DNA of 64,000 nucleotides from Paenibacillus sp. P25 (GTDB lineage: Bacteria; Bacillota; Bacilli; Paenibacillales; NBRC-103111): assembly GCA_024704175.1 (NCBI GenBank), contig CP085629.1, positions 6,200,001 through 6,264,000 on the forward strand. Direction: 5' to 3'. Made by a program: the position numbers and the translations under genes. Shown here one piece after another: positions 20,082 through 28,064 of the stretch. Each line of letters begins with the position of its first letter. Positions within the stretch are counted from its first letter, which is position 1. The notes under the pieces are model-generated. The model made no database searches. It saw only the letters and a list, made by a program, of their open reading frames with translations, and had not been told where the DNA came from.

Positions 20082-20110
20082 TTTACAAGAAACCTTAAGT
20101 CTCTTATATA
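20082..20110 (+). promoter_or_regulatory. Probable promoter of the dlt-like operon
   Basis: TTTACA (20082-20087), 17-bp spacer, TATATA (20105-20110), 75 bp before the first start codon. The operon lies just behind the IS3 element but has its own promoter. Confidence 0.5.
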
Positions 20111-20184
20111 TGCCCTTTTCATCACATCAACACACGGATTTCCCACGAACACCATATTTTTCATCCACCAAGGAGGCATCGACC

Positions 20185-20436
20185 ATGCAGGACCTGCTGG
20201 AAGAACTGGAAGCGCACATCCGCAACCGCTACGAGATTGACGAAGACGACGACGAATTCACGCCGGACGTACATCTGTTCGATTACGGCTACATCGATTC
20301 GATCGGCGCTACGGCCCTTATCGCACACATCGAGAAAACGTACGGCACTCCGGTGACGAACCAGGATCTGATGCTGTATCCGATGAACACGATCCGCGAA
20401 ATCGCGCAGTTTATTCAAACCAAGAGAGCGAGGTAA
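20185..20436 (+). CDS. Acyl/aminoacyl carrier protein (DltC-like)
   Basis: 83-residue carrier protein. Start ATG 20185 with AGGAGG eight bases upstream. It is very acidic (IDEDDDEFTPDVHLF) with the phosphopantetheine attachment motif YIDSIGA (Ser in DSI) and the usual ACP helix 2-3 pattern (LIAHIEKTYG, TIREIAQFI). It is the first gene of a five-gene operon; the next start is 7 bp behind its stop. By position and partner it should carry an amino acid as a thioester, loaded by the neighbouring synthetase-like ligase and used by the MBOAT protein. Distinct from fatty-acid AcpP by context. Confidence 0.85.
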   Translation: MQDLLEELEAHIRNRYEIDEDDDEFTPDVHLFDYGYIDSIGATALIAHIEKTYGTPVTNQDLMLYPMNTIREIAQFIQTKRAR

Positions 20437-20443
20437 CCCCTAC

Positions 20444-21639
20444 ATGGAATGCATCGTATCGCTCGAAGGACTCATGCCAAGCCAGCACGGACAGCTGAAG
20501 TACGCTTCCGCTTTTATCGATGAAACGATTGAAGACATTCGCGTGGAACGTGGCGAGATCCGCATCGTCCACAACTCCCCGAAGGGAAACGAAGGCATCG
20601 AGGCGCAGGTGCGCTGGCTGATCGAACGCTTCTCCCAAGGCGATTTTGGCTTCAAGGAGAACATCCTGTTCGAAAACCGCGTCGATACGCCTTACGAGGG
20701 CGACATTATCGCCGAGCTTGTCGATCGTAAAATCATCAAAGTGCTGGAGCCGGGCTTGTTTATTTTCCGCGAGCCGTTCTCCAGCTTGATGCGTTTTCTG
20801 GACTATTCTTTCGTCACCAAGGTGGCCAACCGCTTCCCTGGCATCAAGGAAGAGCATTATCCCGCTGTGATTCATGCCGAAACACTGAACAAAACGAACC
20901 ATTTCACCTCGTTCCCGGAACACATCCATTTCCTGACGCACCTGCGCGAGGATCTGGACATCATCGAGTCGTTCTCCCAATCGATCCGCGAAGCGGGTGG
21001 TTGGAAGGCCGAGCGACCACTTGACCTGAACGCGACGATGCCGAAGCCGAAGTTCACGATGAACCCTTCGACCTGTTACCACTGCTACGAAGGGCTGCAG
21101 AACGAGATTCTCGAAGGCGACGGCGTTACCGTCACGGCGATCTCCAAATGCCACCGCTTCGAATCGCGTAATCATACGGATTTCGGGCGTCTGCTGGACT
21201 TCAGCATGCGGGAGATTATTTTCGTCGGCAAGCCGGATTATGTCAAAGAAAACCGTCTGCAAGCCATCGAGTACCTCAAGGAGCTCGCTGTGGAATGGCA
21301 GGTGGACAGTCTGCTGGAAATCGCGAATGATCCGTTCTTTACGAACGATTTTCAGGTCAAAGCGTCCTTCCAGCGCAACCAGGAGATGAAATACGAGCTT
21401 CGTCTAACGATCCCGCATATCCAGAAATCGATCGCCTGCAGCTCGGTGAATTTCCACAGCAACACGTTCGGCAATGCGTTCAACATCAGTATGGGCAAGC
21501 GTCCGGCCGTCACCGGTGCGTCGGCTTCGGGATCGAGCGCTGGGCGTTCGCGTTCCTGGCCCAATATGGGCTGGATGAAGCGAAATGGCCGGCATCGTTC
21601 CGTGAGCAGTACCACGCCTGGCAGCACAAATCGCTGTAA
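20444..21639 (+). CDS. Class II synthetase-like amino acid:[carrier protein] ligase
   Basis: About 398 aa. It resembles the SerRS-derived amino acid:[carrier protein] ligases (known from Bradyrhizobium and Agrobacterium), which adenylate an amino acid and load it on a carrier protein rather than tRNA. Class II motif 2 is seen in SKCHRFESRNHTDFGRLLDF (then SMREIIFVG), and motif 3 in GFGIERWAFAFLAQYG, which is read only after a frame break near 21510. Cysteines in NPSTCYHCYEG and in SKCHRFE could belong to the zinc site that binds the amino group in that family. No tRNA-binding coiled-coil arm is present. It sits where dltA (adenylation enzyme) would be expected, between carrier and acyltransferase genes. 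The true stop in the continued frame is at 21637-21639. The amino acid used cannot be told from sequence. Confidence 0.75.
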
Positions 21640-21678
21640 CTCCGGGCTATCATCCGAAAAAGTGTGGTTTCCTGATCT

Positions 21679-22645
21679 ATGATCGCTTTTATACGCAAAA
21701 ATAGCTTCGTGCTGCTGCTCTTGGCCGCTTTCGTGCTGTCGGATGTCCTTATCGACTGGTGGGACCCGATGGTCACGTCGCGGCGTTTTTATAAGAACGA
21801 TTTTACCAAGACGCTCTATCACCATAACTGGCAGAACCATGGCCCGGTGTTCTTCGGCAACTCGGCCGTGACCGGGGCGTACATCGAAGAGAAATCCGAC
21901 TCGAAACTGATCGAGATGGGGCTCTCGTACGGCAAGCTGACCGATCTAAAGGCGATCTTGGAGAAGGGGCTATTCCATGTGGAAGGGCAGCTTGTGGTGG
22001 GGATCGACGTGCATACAATGATCGACAGTCTGGATACGGACCCCACTTACCAGTGGTTCAAGCCGTGGTACCAGCCTTATGTGTATGCGTACCGCGACTA
22101 TTTCCGCGATTCCGGTACGGAGCTTGCCTGCGGGCTGGCTGAGGGGTCGCTGAAGATGGATGCCGCCCGGTACAAACCGTGTCTTTGCCTTTCCGGAAAC
22201 GCTCAAGCTGGCTTCATCCAACCCGCTCGCTTACCAGCCCCGGTGGATCGATAAGGAGCTCTATTTCGATCATAAAACGGATGAGCGACTCCGCGCCAAA
22301 TGGGCCGAGTACGACAAGCGTTTCGGATGGATGTCGCAGAAGGATTACAAGGACAACCTCGCAGCGCTCGACTGGATTATCGCTTACTGCAAGGAGAATG
22401 GTCTACCGCTCAAGGTCATCTGGATGCCCTGGAACCGGGGCTACGCGCCGCCCTATATGCCGGGTCTGCAGGACGACGTGAATCAGCGCCTGCAGGCGGC
22501 CGGGGTGCCGACACTCGACCTGCTTATCCACTACGATCCGAAGCTGTTTGACGATTTGACTCATCTCAACCGTCAGGACGGCGCTCCCGTGTTTACGAAG
22601 GAGGTGGACGCATGGCTCGCTTCGTTCGCAAAGCCCTCGAAATAA
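21679..22645 (+). CDS. DltD-like membrane-anchored SGNH protein
   Basis: About 321 aa; an N-terminal membrane anchor (FVLLLLAAFVLSDVLIDWW) faces the protein outward. The SGNH features are FFGNSAVTGAY (Ser nucleophile block near residue 60) and a C-terminal FDDLTHLNRQGA-like stretch (D..H pair). It is shorter than DltD (~390 aa) but has the same layout. The frame breaks near 22165. In dlt systems DltD receives the amino acid after the MBOAT step and places it on teichoic acid; here it is the probable outside transferase. The start ATG 21679 has only a weak ribosome site, 39 bp after the ligase stop. Confidence 0.7.
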
Positions 22646-22722
22646 TCGTTTACCTCGCCATGCTGATCATGGTGCTGATTTATTTTACCGGCAAAGGGCT
22701 GTTCATTTACGAAGGATTTTAA
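22612..22722 (+). CDS. DltX-like 36-residue membrane microprotein
   Basis: A short ORF easily missed: MARFVRKALE, a single membrane helix (IIVYLAMLIMVLIYF), then TGKGLFIYEGF. Start ATG 22612 with a strong GGAGGTG; it overlaps the end of the DltD-like gene by 34 bp and ends 12 bp before the MBOAT start. The C-terminal FIYxxF is the hallmark of DltX, the microprotein of Gram-positive dlt operons whose C-terminus works together with DltB and DltD in moving D-Ala across the membrane. Its presence strongly supports reading the whole operon as a teichoic-acid-type aminoacylation machine. Confidence 0.8.
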   Translation: MARFVRKALEIIVYLAMLIMVLIYFTGKGLFIYEGF

Positions 22723-22734
22723 AGGAGTCGCCTT

Positions 22735-23882
22735 ATGTGGTATTTAAACATGAACGCGGTCATGGCCATTGCGGGGATGGTCGTCATTCTGGCGCTGACC
22801 CGGTGGTGGCCGCACAATAAGCGCATCCTGCTGCTCGCGTTCAATCTATGCTTCTTGTTCGTGTTCAACCATCGGCTGATGGCGTTCTATCTCGGCTATA
22901 CGGCGCTTAACTACATGGCGTTCTGGGGGCTCTGCTACCTCCCCGCTGGCGGAAGTCGGCGTTCATCGCGCTCATCGCGGCCAATGTCGCCGCCGTCTCG
23001 GCGCTCCGCATCCTGGGGATGCAGGAGCATCCAGCCGCTGGATACGGCGATTTTCCTCGGGCTCATCTACAACGTGCTGAAGGTGATCGATGCGCTGTAT
23101 TTCGCTTATTTCTTCGGGAAAGACGCGAAGACGAAGGTGCTGGACTATTTTAATTATATCCTGTTCGTTCCTACCTTCACCTCCGGCCCGATCCTGAAAT
23201 TCCGCGATTTCATGGCCGACACGAAGCGACCTTACCGGGTCACGTCGGAGCAGACGGAGGACAGTATCAAACGGATTATCCTGGGGATGTTCAAGAAAAT
23301 CGTGCTCGTCACCTGGATGACCGACGTGTTTAACCATTTGTCGAAGCAGGAGCTGCACACGCATGAATCGATTTTCCTGATGGTCTGGTTCTATGCCTTG
23401 ATCTTCTTCGATTTCTCGGGCTATTCGGACATTGCCGTCGGCTTCGGGCGCCTCATGGGGTTCAACATTCCGGAGAACTTCAAAAAGCCGTTCCAATCGC
23501 CGACGCTCACGCAGTATTGGCGCAACTGGCACGCTACGCTCGGGGATTGGTTCCGTGACCACATCTTCATGTTCTTCTCCCGGCAGACGCCGACGCGCTG
23601 GACCGCCGCGGGCTTGTCCCTCGTCATTATGGTGCTGATCGGGCTGTGGCACGGCTTCAGCTGGCTGTATGTGCTGTGGGGGTCTATCACGGAATCCTGA
23701 TGGGGCTGGAGAATCTGCTGAACAAGACAACCGTCAACAAGCGGAAGGTGTCCAAAAAGTACTTTTATACAAGGTGCGCCATTACGCAGTTGTTCGTGAC
23801 AGCCGCCGTCATCGTTTACAGCGGCGCGCCGATACAGTGCTTCATATTTACCGGGGATTATTCCATCTTCCCTTCTGAATAG
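22735..23882 (+). CDS. MBOAT family acyltransferase (DltB-like)
   Basis: About 382 aa with many membrane helices. The family core is clear: YFNYILFVPTFTSGPILKF, FFDFSGYSDIAVGFGRLMGF, YWRNWHATLGDWFRDHIF, then the catalytic histidine in LIGLWHGFSWLYVLWG, and VYHGILMGLENLL. AAAGGAG precedes the ATG. The frame breaks near 22940 and back near 23035, and once more near 23685; all segments continue the homology. DltB takes the aminoacyl group from the carrier protein and passes it outward. Last gene of the operon; a terminator follows. Confidence 0.85.
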
Positions 23883-23889
23883 GATAAAA

Positions 23890-23926
23890 GCAGCGTCCGC
23901 ACTGTAAGTGCCCGCGCTTTTTGTTT
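23890..23926 (+). terminator. Terminator of the dlt-like operon
   Basis: AGCG-TCC-GCACT / AGTGC-CCG-CGCT with a 3-nt loop, followed by TTTTTGTTTTT, eight bases after the MBOAT stop. Confidence 0.8.
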
Positions 23927-23937
23927 TTGGACTTGCT

Positions 23938-24267
23938 TTAGCTTGCGTCCGATTGTTGGATGGATACGACCTCTGTTTCATTTAACGAATGCGGAATGGC
24001 AGTGCAGTGGAGCTGGTTGTTGACCGAGGAAACGACGAGCTCTCCGAACGGCTGGTATACGTTGTTCGTGTCCTTCTTGTGGACGTGAACGGTGCCCGAT
24101 TTCAAATTGATGTTCAGTGAAAGCTGATTGGGCAGTTCAACCAGACAATGAAACTTTTTAAAGCTGTTTGGGAAGCGAAGCCATGAGCCTGAGATGGTTT
24201 CCACGATTTGAGTGTCTCGGTTATTCAACAGTCGATCCGCCCTTTCTTTAAAAAGTTTTCTTTCCAC
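23938..24267 (-). CDS. Hypothetical protein, 109 aa
   Basis: Open frame with possible GTG start at 24267 (VERKLFKERADRLLNNRDTQ). It has no recognised domain; the middle is strand-rich (FHCLVELPNQLSLNINLKSG) with conserved-looking aromatic residues. No good ribosome site is visible and a stop lies five codons upstream of the start, so either the start is weak or the 5' part is in another frame. It faces the dlt-like operon tail to tail. The composition fits coding, but the evidence is thin. Confidence 0.35.
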   Translation of the reverse strand: MERKLFKERADRLLNNRDTQIVETISGSWLRFPNSFKKFHCLVELPNQLSLNINLKSGTVHVHKKDTNNVYQPFGELVVSSVNNQLHCTAIPHSLNETEVVSIQQSDAS

Positions 24268-24403
24268 TGGTGCTAAGCTCTATTGTAGACGATGACTCCT
24301 GAAAAGAAACAGGAACGATGTCGAGGCAACTTGTCGAACGGTTTTTTTTAATTAACCGCTGTACAAGGGGTTCTTCTTGGCGGGTCTGTCCGAAACTCAT
24401 ACT

Positions 24404-24431
24404 TTGAGCCGGCCGAAAAGAATGATATAAT
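24404..24431 (+). promoter_or_regulatory. Promoter of the sugar isomerase gene
   Basis: TTGAGC (24404-24409), 16-bp spacer, TATAAT (24426-24431), 64 bp before the ATG. Confidence 0.55.
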
Positions 24432-24494
24432 TTGAATTGTAGTGTTGTAATGTACACGCGTTCATCATGTTATTTATTATTCGGAGGTGCCCGT

Positions 24495-25465
24495 ATGAAG
24501 TTAGGTGTATTTATGGTTTTGTTCCAGCAAAAGCCTTTCGAAGAAGCACTCGACTACATTGCATCCAAAGGCCTCGACGCCGTGGAGATCGGAACCGGCG
24601 GTTATCCCGGCAACGCTCATTGCGATCCGGATGTGCTGCTTAGCGACGAGAGCAAATTGAAAGCGTTCAAACAGGCCGTGGAATCCCGCGGACTGACCAT
24701 CAGCGCCCTGAGTCGCCATGCGAATCCGCTTCATCCGCAGAAGAAGATTTCCGCCGCCGATCAGGACGTTATCCGCAAAACCATAGATCTCGCGCAAAAG
24801 CTGGAGGTTCCGGTGGTAAACACCTTCTCCGGCTGCCCGGGCGATTCCGACGATGCCAAATACCCGAACTGGCCGGTTGCGCCTTGGCCGCCGGACTTCC
24901 AGGAAATCCTGGACTGGCAGTGGGCGAATAAAGTCATCCCTTACTGGACGGAGACCGGCAAGTACGCTTCCGACCGCGGGGTCAAAATTGGCCTCGAGCT
25001 GCACGGCGGCTTCTCGGTCCATACCCCGGCTACGCTGCTTCGGCTTCGTGAAGCCGCAGGCGAAGCAATCGGCGCGAACCTCGACCCGAGCCATATGTGG
25101 TGGCAGGGCATCGATCCGGTGCAAGCGGTTCAAATTCTGGGCCGTGCCGGCGCGATCCATCACTTCCACGCCAAGGATACGACGATCGATCCGATCAATG
25201 TGAACCGCTACGGCCTGACGGATATGCGTGACCGTACACGAACATGCTGGACCGCGCTTGGCAGTTCCGCACGGTCGGCTTCGGCCACGACCTGAAGGTC
25301 TGGGCGGATATCATCAGCGCACTTCGTTTGGTGGGCTATGACTATGTTGTGAGCATCGAGCATGAGGACGGATTGATGTCCGTCGAAGAAGGCTTCTCCA
25401 AAGCCGTGCAGAACCTGCAGCAAGTGCTGATTAAGGAACCTTTGGGGGAAATGTGGTGGGTGTGA
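24495..25465 (+). CDS. Sugar phosphate isomerase/epimerase (AP-endonuclease-2-like TIM barrel)
   Basis: About 323 aa. Start ATG 24495 with GGAGGT. TIM barrel of the xylose-isomerase-like superfamily: LGVFMVLFQQKPFEEALDYI, GLDAVEIGTGGYPGNAHCDP, VVNTFSGCPG, KIGLELHGGFSVHTP (metal-binding Glu/His), IGANLDPSHMWWQGIDP (Asp/His), HHFHAKDTTID and VSIEHEDGLMS (final Glu). The metal-binding Glu-Asp-His-Glu set is present. The frame breaks near 25230 within the DMRxxTNMLDRAWQFRTVG segment. It stands alone; the sugar substrate is unknown. Confidence 0.85.
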
Positions 25466-25489
25466 GGAATCCGGCATATGGGGCGTTGC

Positions 25490-25603
25490 GGTGAGGTGTA
25501 TGCCTCCGGTCGCTGTTAAAACCCGTGAATATTGGATTATAACTAGAGGTGATTTCACGGGTTTTAAAGGCGAACGCTTCGCTCCTGTGGCATACACCTC
25601 ACC
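25490..25603. repeat. 114-bp nested perfect inverted repeat
   Basis: Outer arms GGTGAGGTGTATGCC (25490-25504) / GGCATACACCTCACC (25589-25603) match perfectly, as do inner arms TTAAAACCCGTGAA (25516-25529) / TTCACGGGTTTTAA (25554-25567). The internal loops are 11 and 21 nt and the apical loop is 24 nt. It is too elaborate for a simple terminator and lies 24 bp behind a stop codon. Possible small mobile repeat or structured RNA. Confidence 0.7.
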
Positions 25604-25647
25604 TCCACTACAAGCATTATTTCCTCGTGGATGGTAGTTAGTTGAGG

Positions 25648-25675
25648 GCGTCCTCCTTGCAGGGGGACGCTTTTT
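25648..25675 (+). terminator. Terminator after the sugar isomerase
   Basis: GCGTCC...GGACGC hairpin (25648-25670) followed by TTTTT. Confidence 0.8.
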
Positions 25676-25694
25676 AACTTCTTAAATACGCCAA

Positions 25695-25722
25695 AAGGGC
25701 AGTGTCTCGAGACACTGCCCTT
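25695..25722 (-). terminator. Perfect 28-bp palindrome, terminator of the small DUF2759-like gene
   Basis: AAGGGCAGTGTC-TCGA-GACACTGCCCTT has no mismatch and continues on the minus strand into TTTTGG. It is 20 bp behind the stop of the minus-strand gene and could also act on the plus strand. Confidence 0.6.
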
Positions 25723-25742
25723 CTATGTACACATAATTCTTT

Positions 25743-25922
25743 CTACACTTTACCCATCCAGCCGAGCACCATCACGACATCCATCGTCAGGAAGACAGCC
25801 AGGCTGACAAGTCCGAAGCCGATGGCGAACGGATTTTTCTTCTTTGCCCCAAGCAGACGGACAATACCGATGGCGATGATGATCGTGAACAAGATCACGA
25901 ACGGATCGAACCCGGAAAACAT
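25743..25922 (-). CDS. Small membrane protein, DUF2759-like (YqgW type)
   Basis: 59 aa. ATG at 25922 with AAAGGAGGT upstream. Two membrane helices (FVILFTIIIAIGIVRLLG and IGFGLVSLAVFLTMDVVMVLG) are separated by the positively charged loop AKKKN. Size, topology and charge pattern agree with DUF2759 proteins of bacilli, whose role is unknown. Single gene with its own terminator. Confidence 0.7.
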   Translation of the reverse strand: MFSGFDPFVILFTIIIAIGIVRLLGAKKKNPFAIGFGLVSLAVFLTMDVVMVLGWMGKV

Positions 25923-26114
25923 GGAGAGACCTCCTTTAATTTACAGTAAATCTTACCTTATATCTTAGCTTGACTTGCCGGGAAGTGCAAGCGGATTCGG
26001 GAAGTGTAACAACTTTGTCACATGAGCAGGAAGGGGGGCTTTACTGGCCTTTTAATATAACCTTTTCCCCCATCTTTTATAATAAAAACTTATAAAGGTG
26101 AGGATTGCAAACGA

Positions 26115-26143
26115 TTTACGCCCTGTCCCAAAAGTGGTACTAT
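26115..26143 (+). promoter_or_regulatory. Promoter of the nitrite/sulfite reductase gene
   Basis: TTTACG (26115-26120), 17-bp spacer, TACTAT (26138-26143), 62 bp before the ATG. Confidence 0.5.
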
Positions 26144-26205
26144 TAATAGTGGCCTTTTCATACTAAAATTATCGGATTTGCGTACTTAGGGAGGAGCAAC
26201 ACACC

Positions 26206-27817
26206 ATGGCATATGAAGCCATTTGGGCGGCGGATCCGTCCAAGCTGAATAAAATGGAGCTCGTCAAGCTGGAAAAAGACGGCCTTGACGTGATTCGCAC
26301 CATTATCGAGAAATACGCTCTCGAAGGTTACGATTCCATCACGGAAGATGATATGAATCGCTTCAAGTGGGCTGGCGTATATGAGCAAAAACCGAAGGAC
26401 GGCCACTTTATGATGCGGGTTCGCATCAATTCCGGTGTCCTGACAACGGACCAAGCACGTGCCCTTGCCGGCATCGCCAAGGACTACGGCCGGAATCTAA
26501 TGGACGTTACGACACGGCAGGCCGTTCAATTCCACTGGCTCCGCGTGGAGCAGCTTCCGGATATTTACAACCGCCTGGAGAAGGTCGGCTTGTACACTTG
26601 GGAAGCCTGTGGCGACTGTCCGCGTACGATTGTCGGCAACCCGCTGGCCGGCATCGATCCGAACGAGCTGTTCGATACGACGGATCTCGTGAACCAGGTC
26701 AACGATTTCTTCCTGCTGAATCGGGACTTCTCGAACTTGCCTCGCAAATATAAAATGTCCATTTCTACTAATATTTATAACTCCGGCCATGCCGAAATTC
26801 AGTGCCTTGCGTTCACGCCGGCTTCCAAAGTGCTGGATGGTCAGGAAGTCCTCGGTTTCCATGTATGGGTAGGCGGAGGTCTGTCTGCGAAGCCGCACCT
26901 GGCTAAGCGACTGGACATGTTCGTGCGTCCGGAAGAAGTGTTGAAGGTCGCTATTGGCGTGACTACGATTTTCCGTGATTATGGCTACCGCGAGAAGCGC
27001 CACCATGCCCGTCTGAAATTCCTCGTAGCCGACTGGGGTCCGGAGAAGTTCAAGGACAAGCTCATCGAGCTGATCGGCGACATGCCTTCGCGCGGCGAAG
27101 AGAAAGTCATCGGCTGGAATGCCGCATACTTCAACGGCGTTCATCCGCAGAAGCAGGAAGGCCTTAGCTACATCGGCCTGAACGTGCCGGTAGGCCGCCT
27201 AAGCGGCGAAGAGTTCGAAGAGCTGGCCCGCCTTGCCGATACCTACGGTGACGGTCATCTTCGCACGACGGTATCTCAAGACATTATCATCTCTGGAGTA
27301 AAAAATGAGCTGGTCGACAAGGTTCTGGCGGAGAAAGTGTTCGAGCGTCTGTCGCCGAATCCGAAGCTGTTCATGAGCCGGACCGTTTCCTGTACCGGTA
27401 ACGAATTTTGTAACCTGGCGGTTGTAGAGACGAAGGAAAGAGCCCGCCGCGTGGCGGAATACCTCGATTCCAAGATCGAGCTCGACGAAGAAGTGCGCAT
27501 TCATTTCATCGGTCTGCCCGAATGCCTGCGGTCAGAAGCATATTGCCGATATCGGTCTGCAGGGTGCTCTAGTGAAGACGCCGGAAGGCATGGTGGATGC
27601 CTTCGATATCGCTATCGGCGGTATTCTGGGGCCTGGCGCCAAGTTCAACGAGCCGATCAAAGGCCGTGTGAAGGGCGATGACGTGGCGTCCGTACTGGAG
27701 CAGCTTATCCTGTACTTCAAGGAGAATCGCAGCGAGGAAGAGACCTTCCATCAATTTGTTGGCCGTGTAGGTGTATCAGCTTTCCAAGATAAACTGACCT
27801 CGATTCTTGCTTCCTAA
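26206..27817 (+). CDS. Sirohaem/4Fe-4S ferredoxin-type nitrite or sulfite reductase
   Basis: About 537 aa; GGGAGGAG precedes the ATG. Two ferredoxin-like half domains (HFMMRVRINSGVLTTDQARA; LSYIGLNVPVGRLSGEEFEE) alternate with two sirohaem-binding lobes. The Arg-rich active-site regions LMDVTTRQAVQFHWLRVEQL and ACGDCPRTIVGNPLAG are clear. The cluster cysteines are TVSCTGNEFCNLA (C-x5-C) and GCPNACGQKHIADIG (C-x3-C); the second pair is readable only after correcting one extra base near 27512. The C-terminus (FVGRVGVSAFQDKL) is family-like. It performs a six-electron reduction of nitrite to ammonia or of sulfite to sulfide. Sequence alone does not decide which, and no sulfate or nitrate genes lie nearby. 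Confidence 0.8.
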
Positions 27818-27834
27818 TCTGTAAAACCACGAAT

Positions 27835-27875
27835 AGCCGGCCGCCTGGGAAATCCCAAGCTTGCCGGCTTTTTTG
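27835..27875 (+). terminator. Terminator of the nitrite/sulfite reductase gene
   Basis: AGCCGGC (27835-27841) / GCCGGCT (27863-27869), with an inner TGGGA/TCCCA pair, followed by six T. Confidence 0.85.
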
Positions 27876-28010
27876 CATTGTATAAGAGATGCCGCTTTAG
27901 AATTCTTCAAAGGTGATCAGACAGTCTGAGGTGGATTTTTGCTTGATAAAAATCCATTGTGGGCCGAATTACTTTTTCCCAGATCAGCGCATTTGTCCGG
28001 GTTTCTTATT

Positions 28011-28056
28011 GAAAAAGGCCCTGATCGGAGAAAAAAGCATTCTCGGAATCAGGGCT
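28011..28056 (-). terminator. Terminator of uvrBA
   Basis: GCCCTGATT-CCGAG / CTC-CGATCAGGGC stem on the minus strand, followed by CCTTTTTC, directly behind the uvrA stop. Confidence 0.75.
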
Positions 28057-28064
28057 TTTATACG

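Noticed and set aside
19904..20098. 64-codon plus-strand frame between the IS and the dlt-like operon
   Set aside because: No ribosome site, odd composition, and it overlaps the inverted repeat and proposed promoter region of the next operon.
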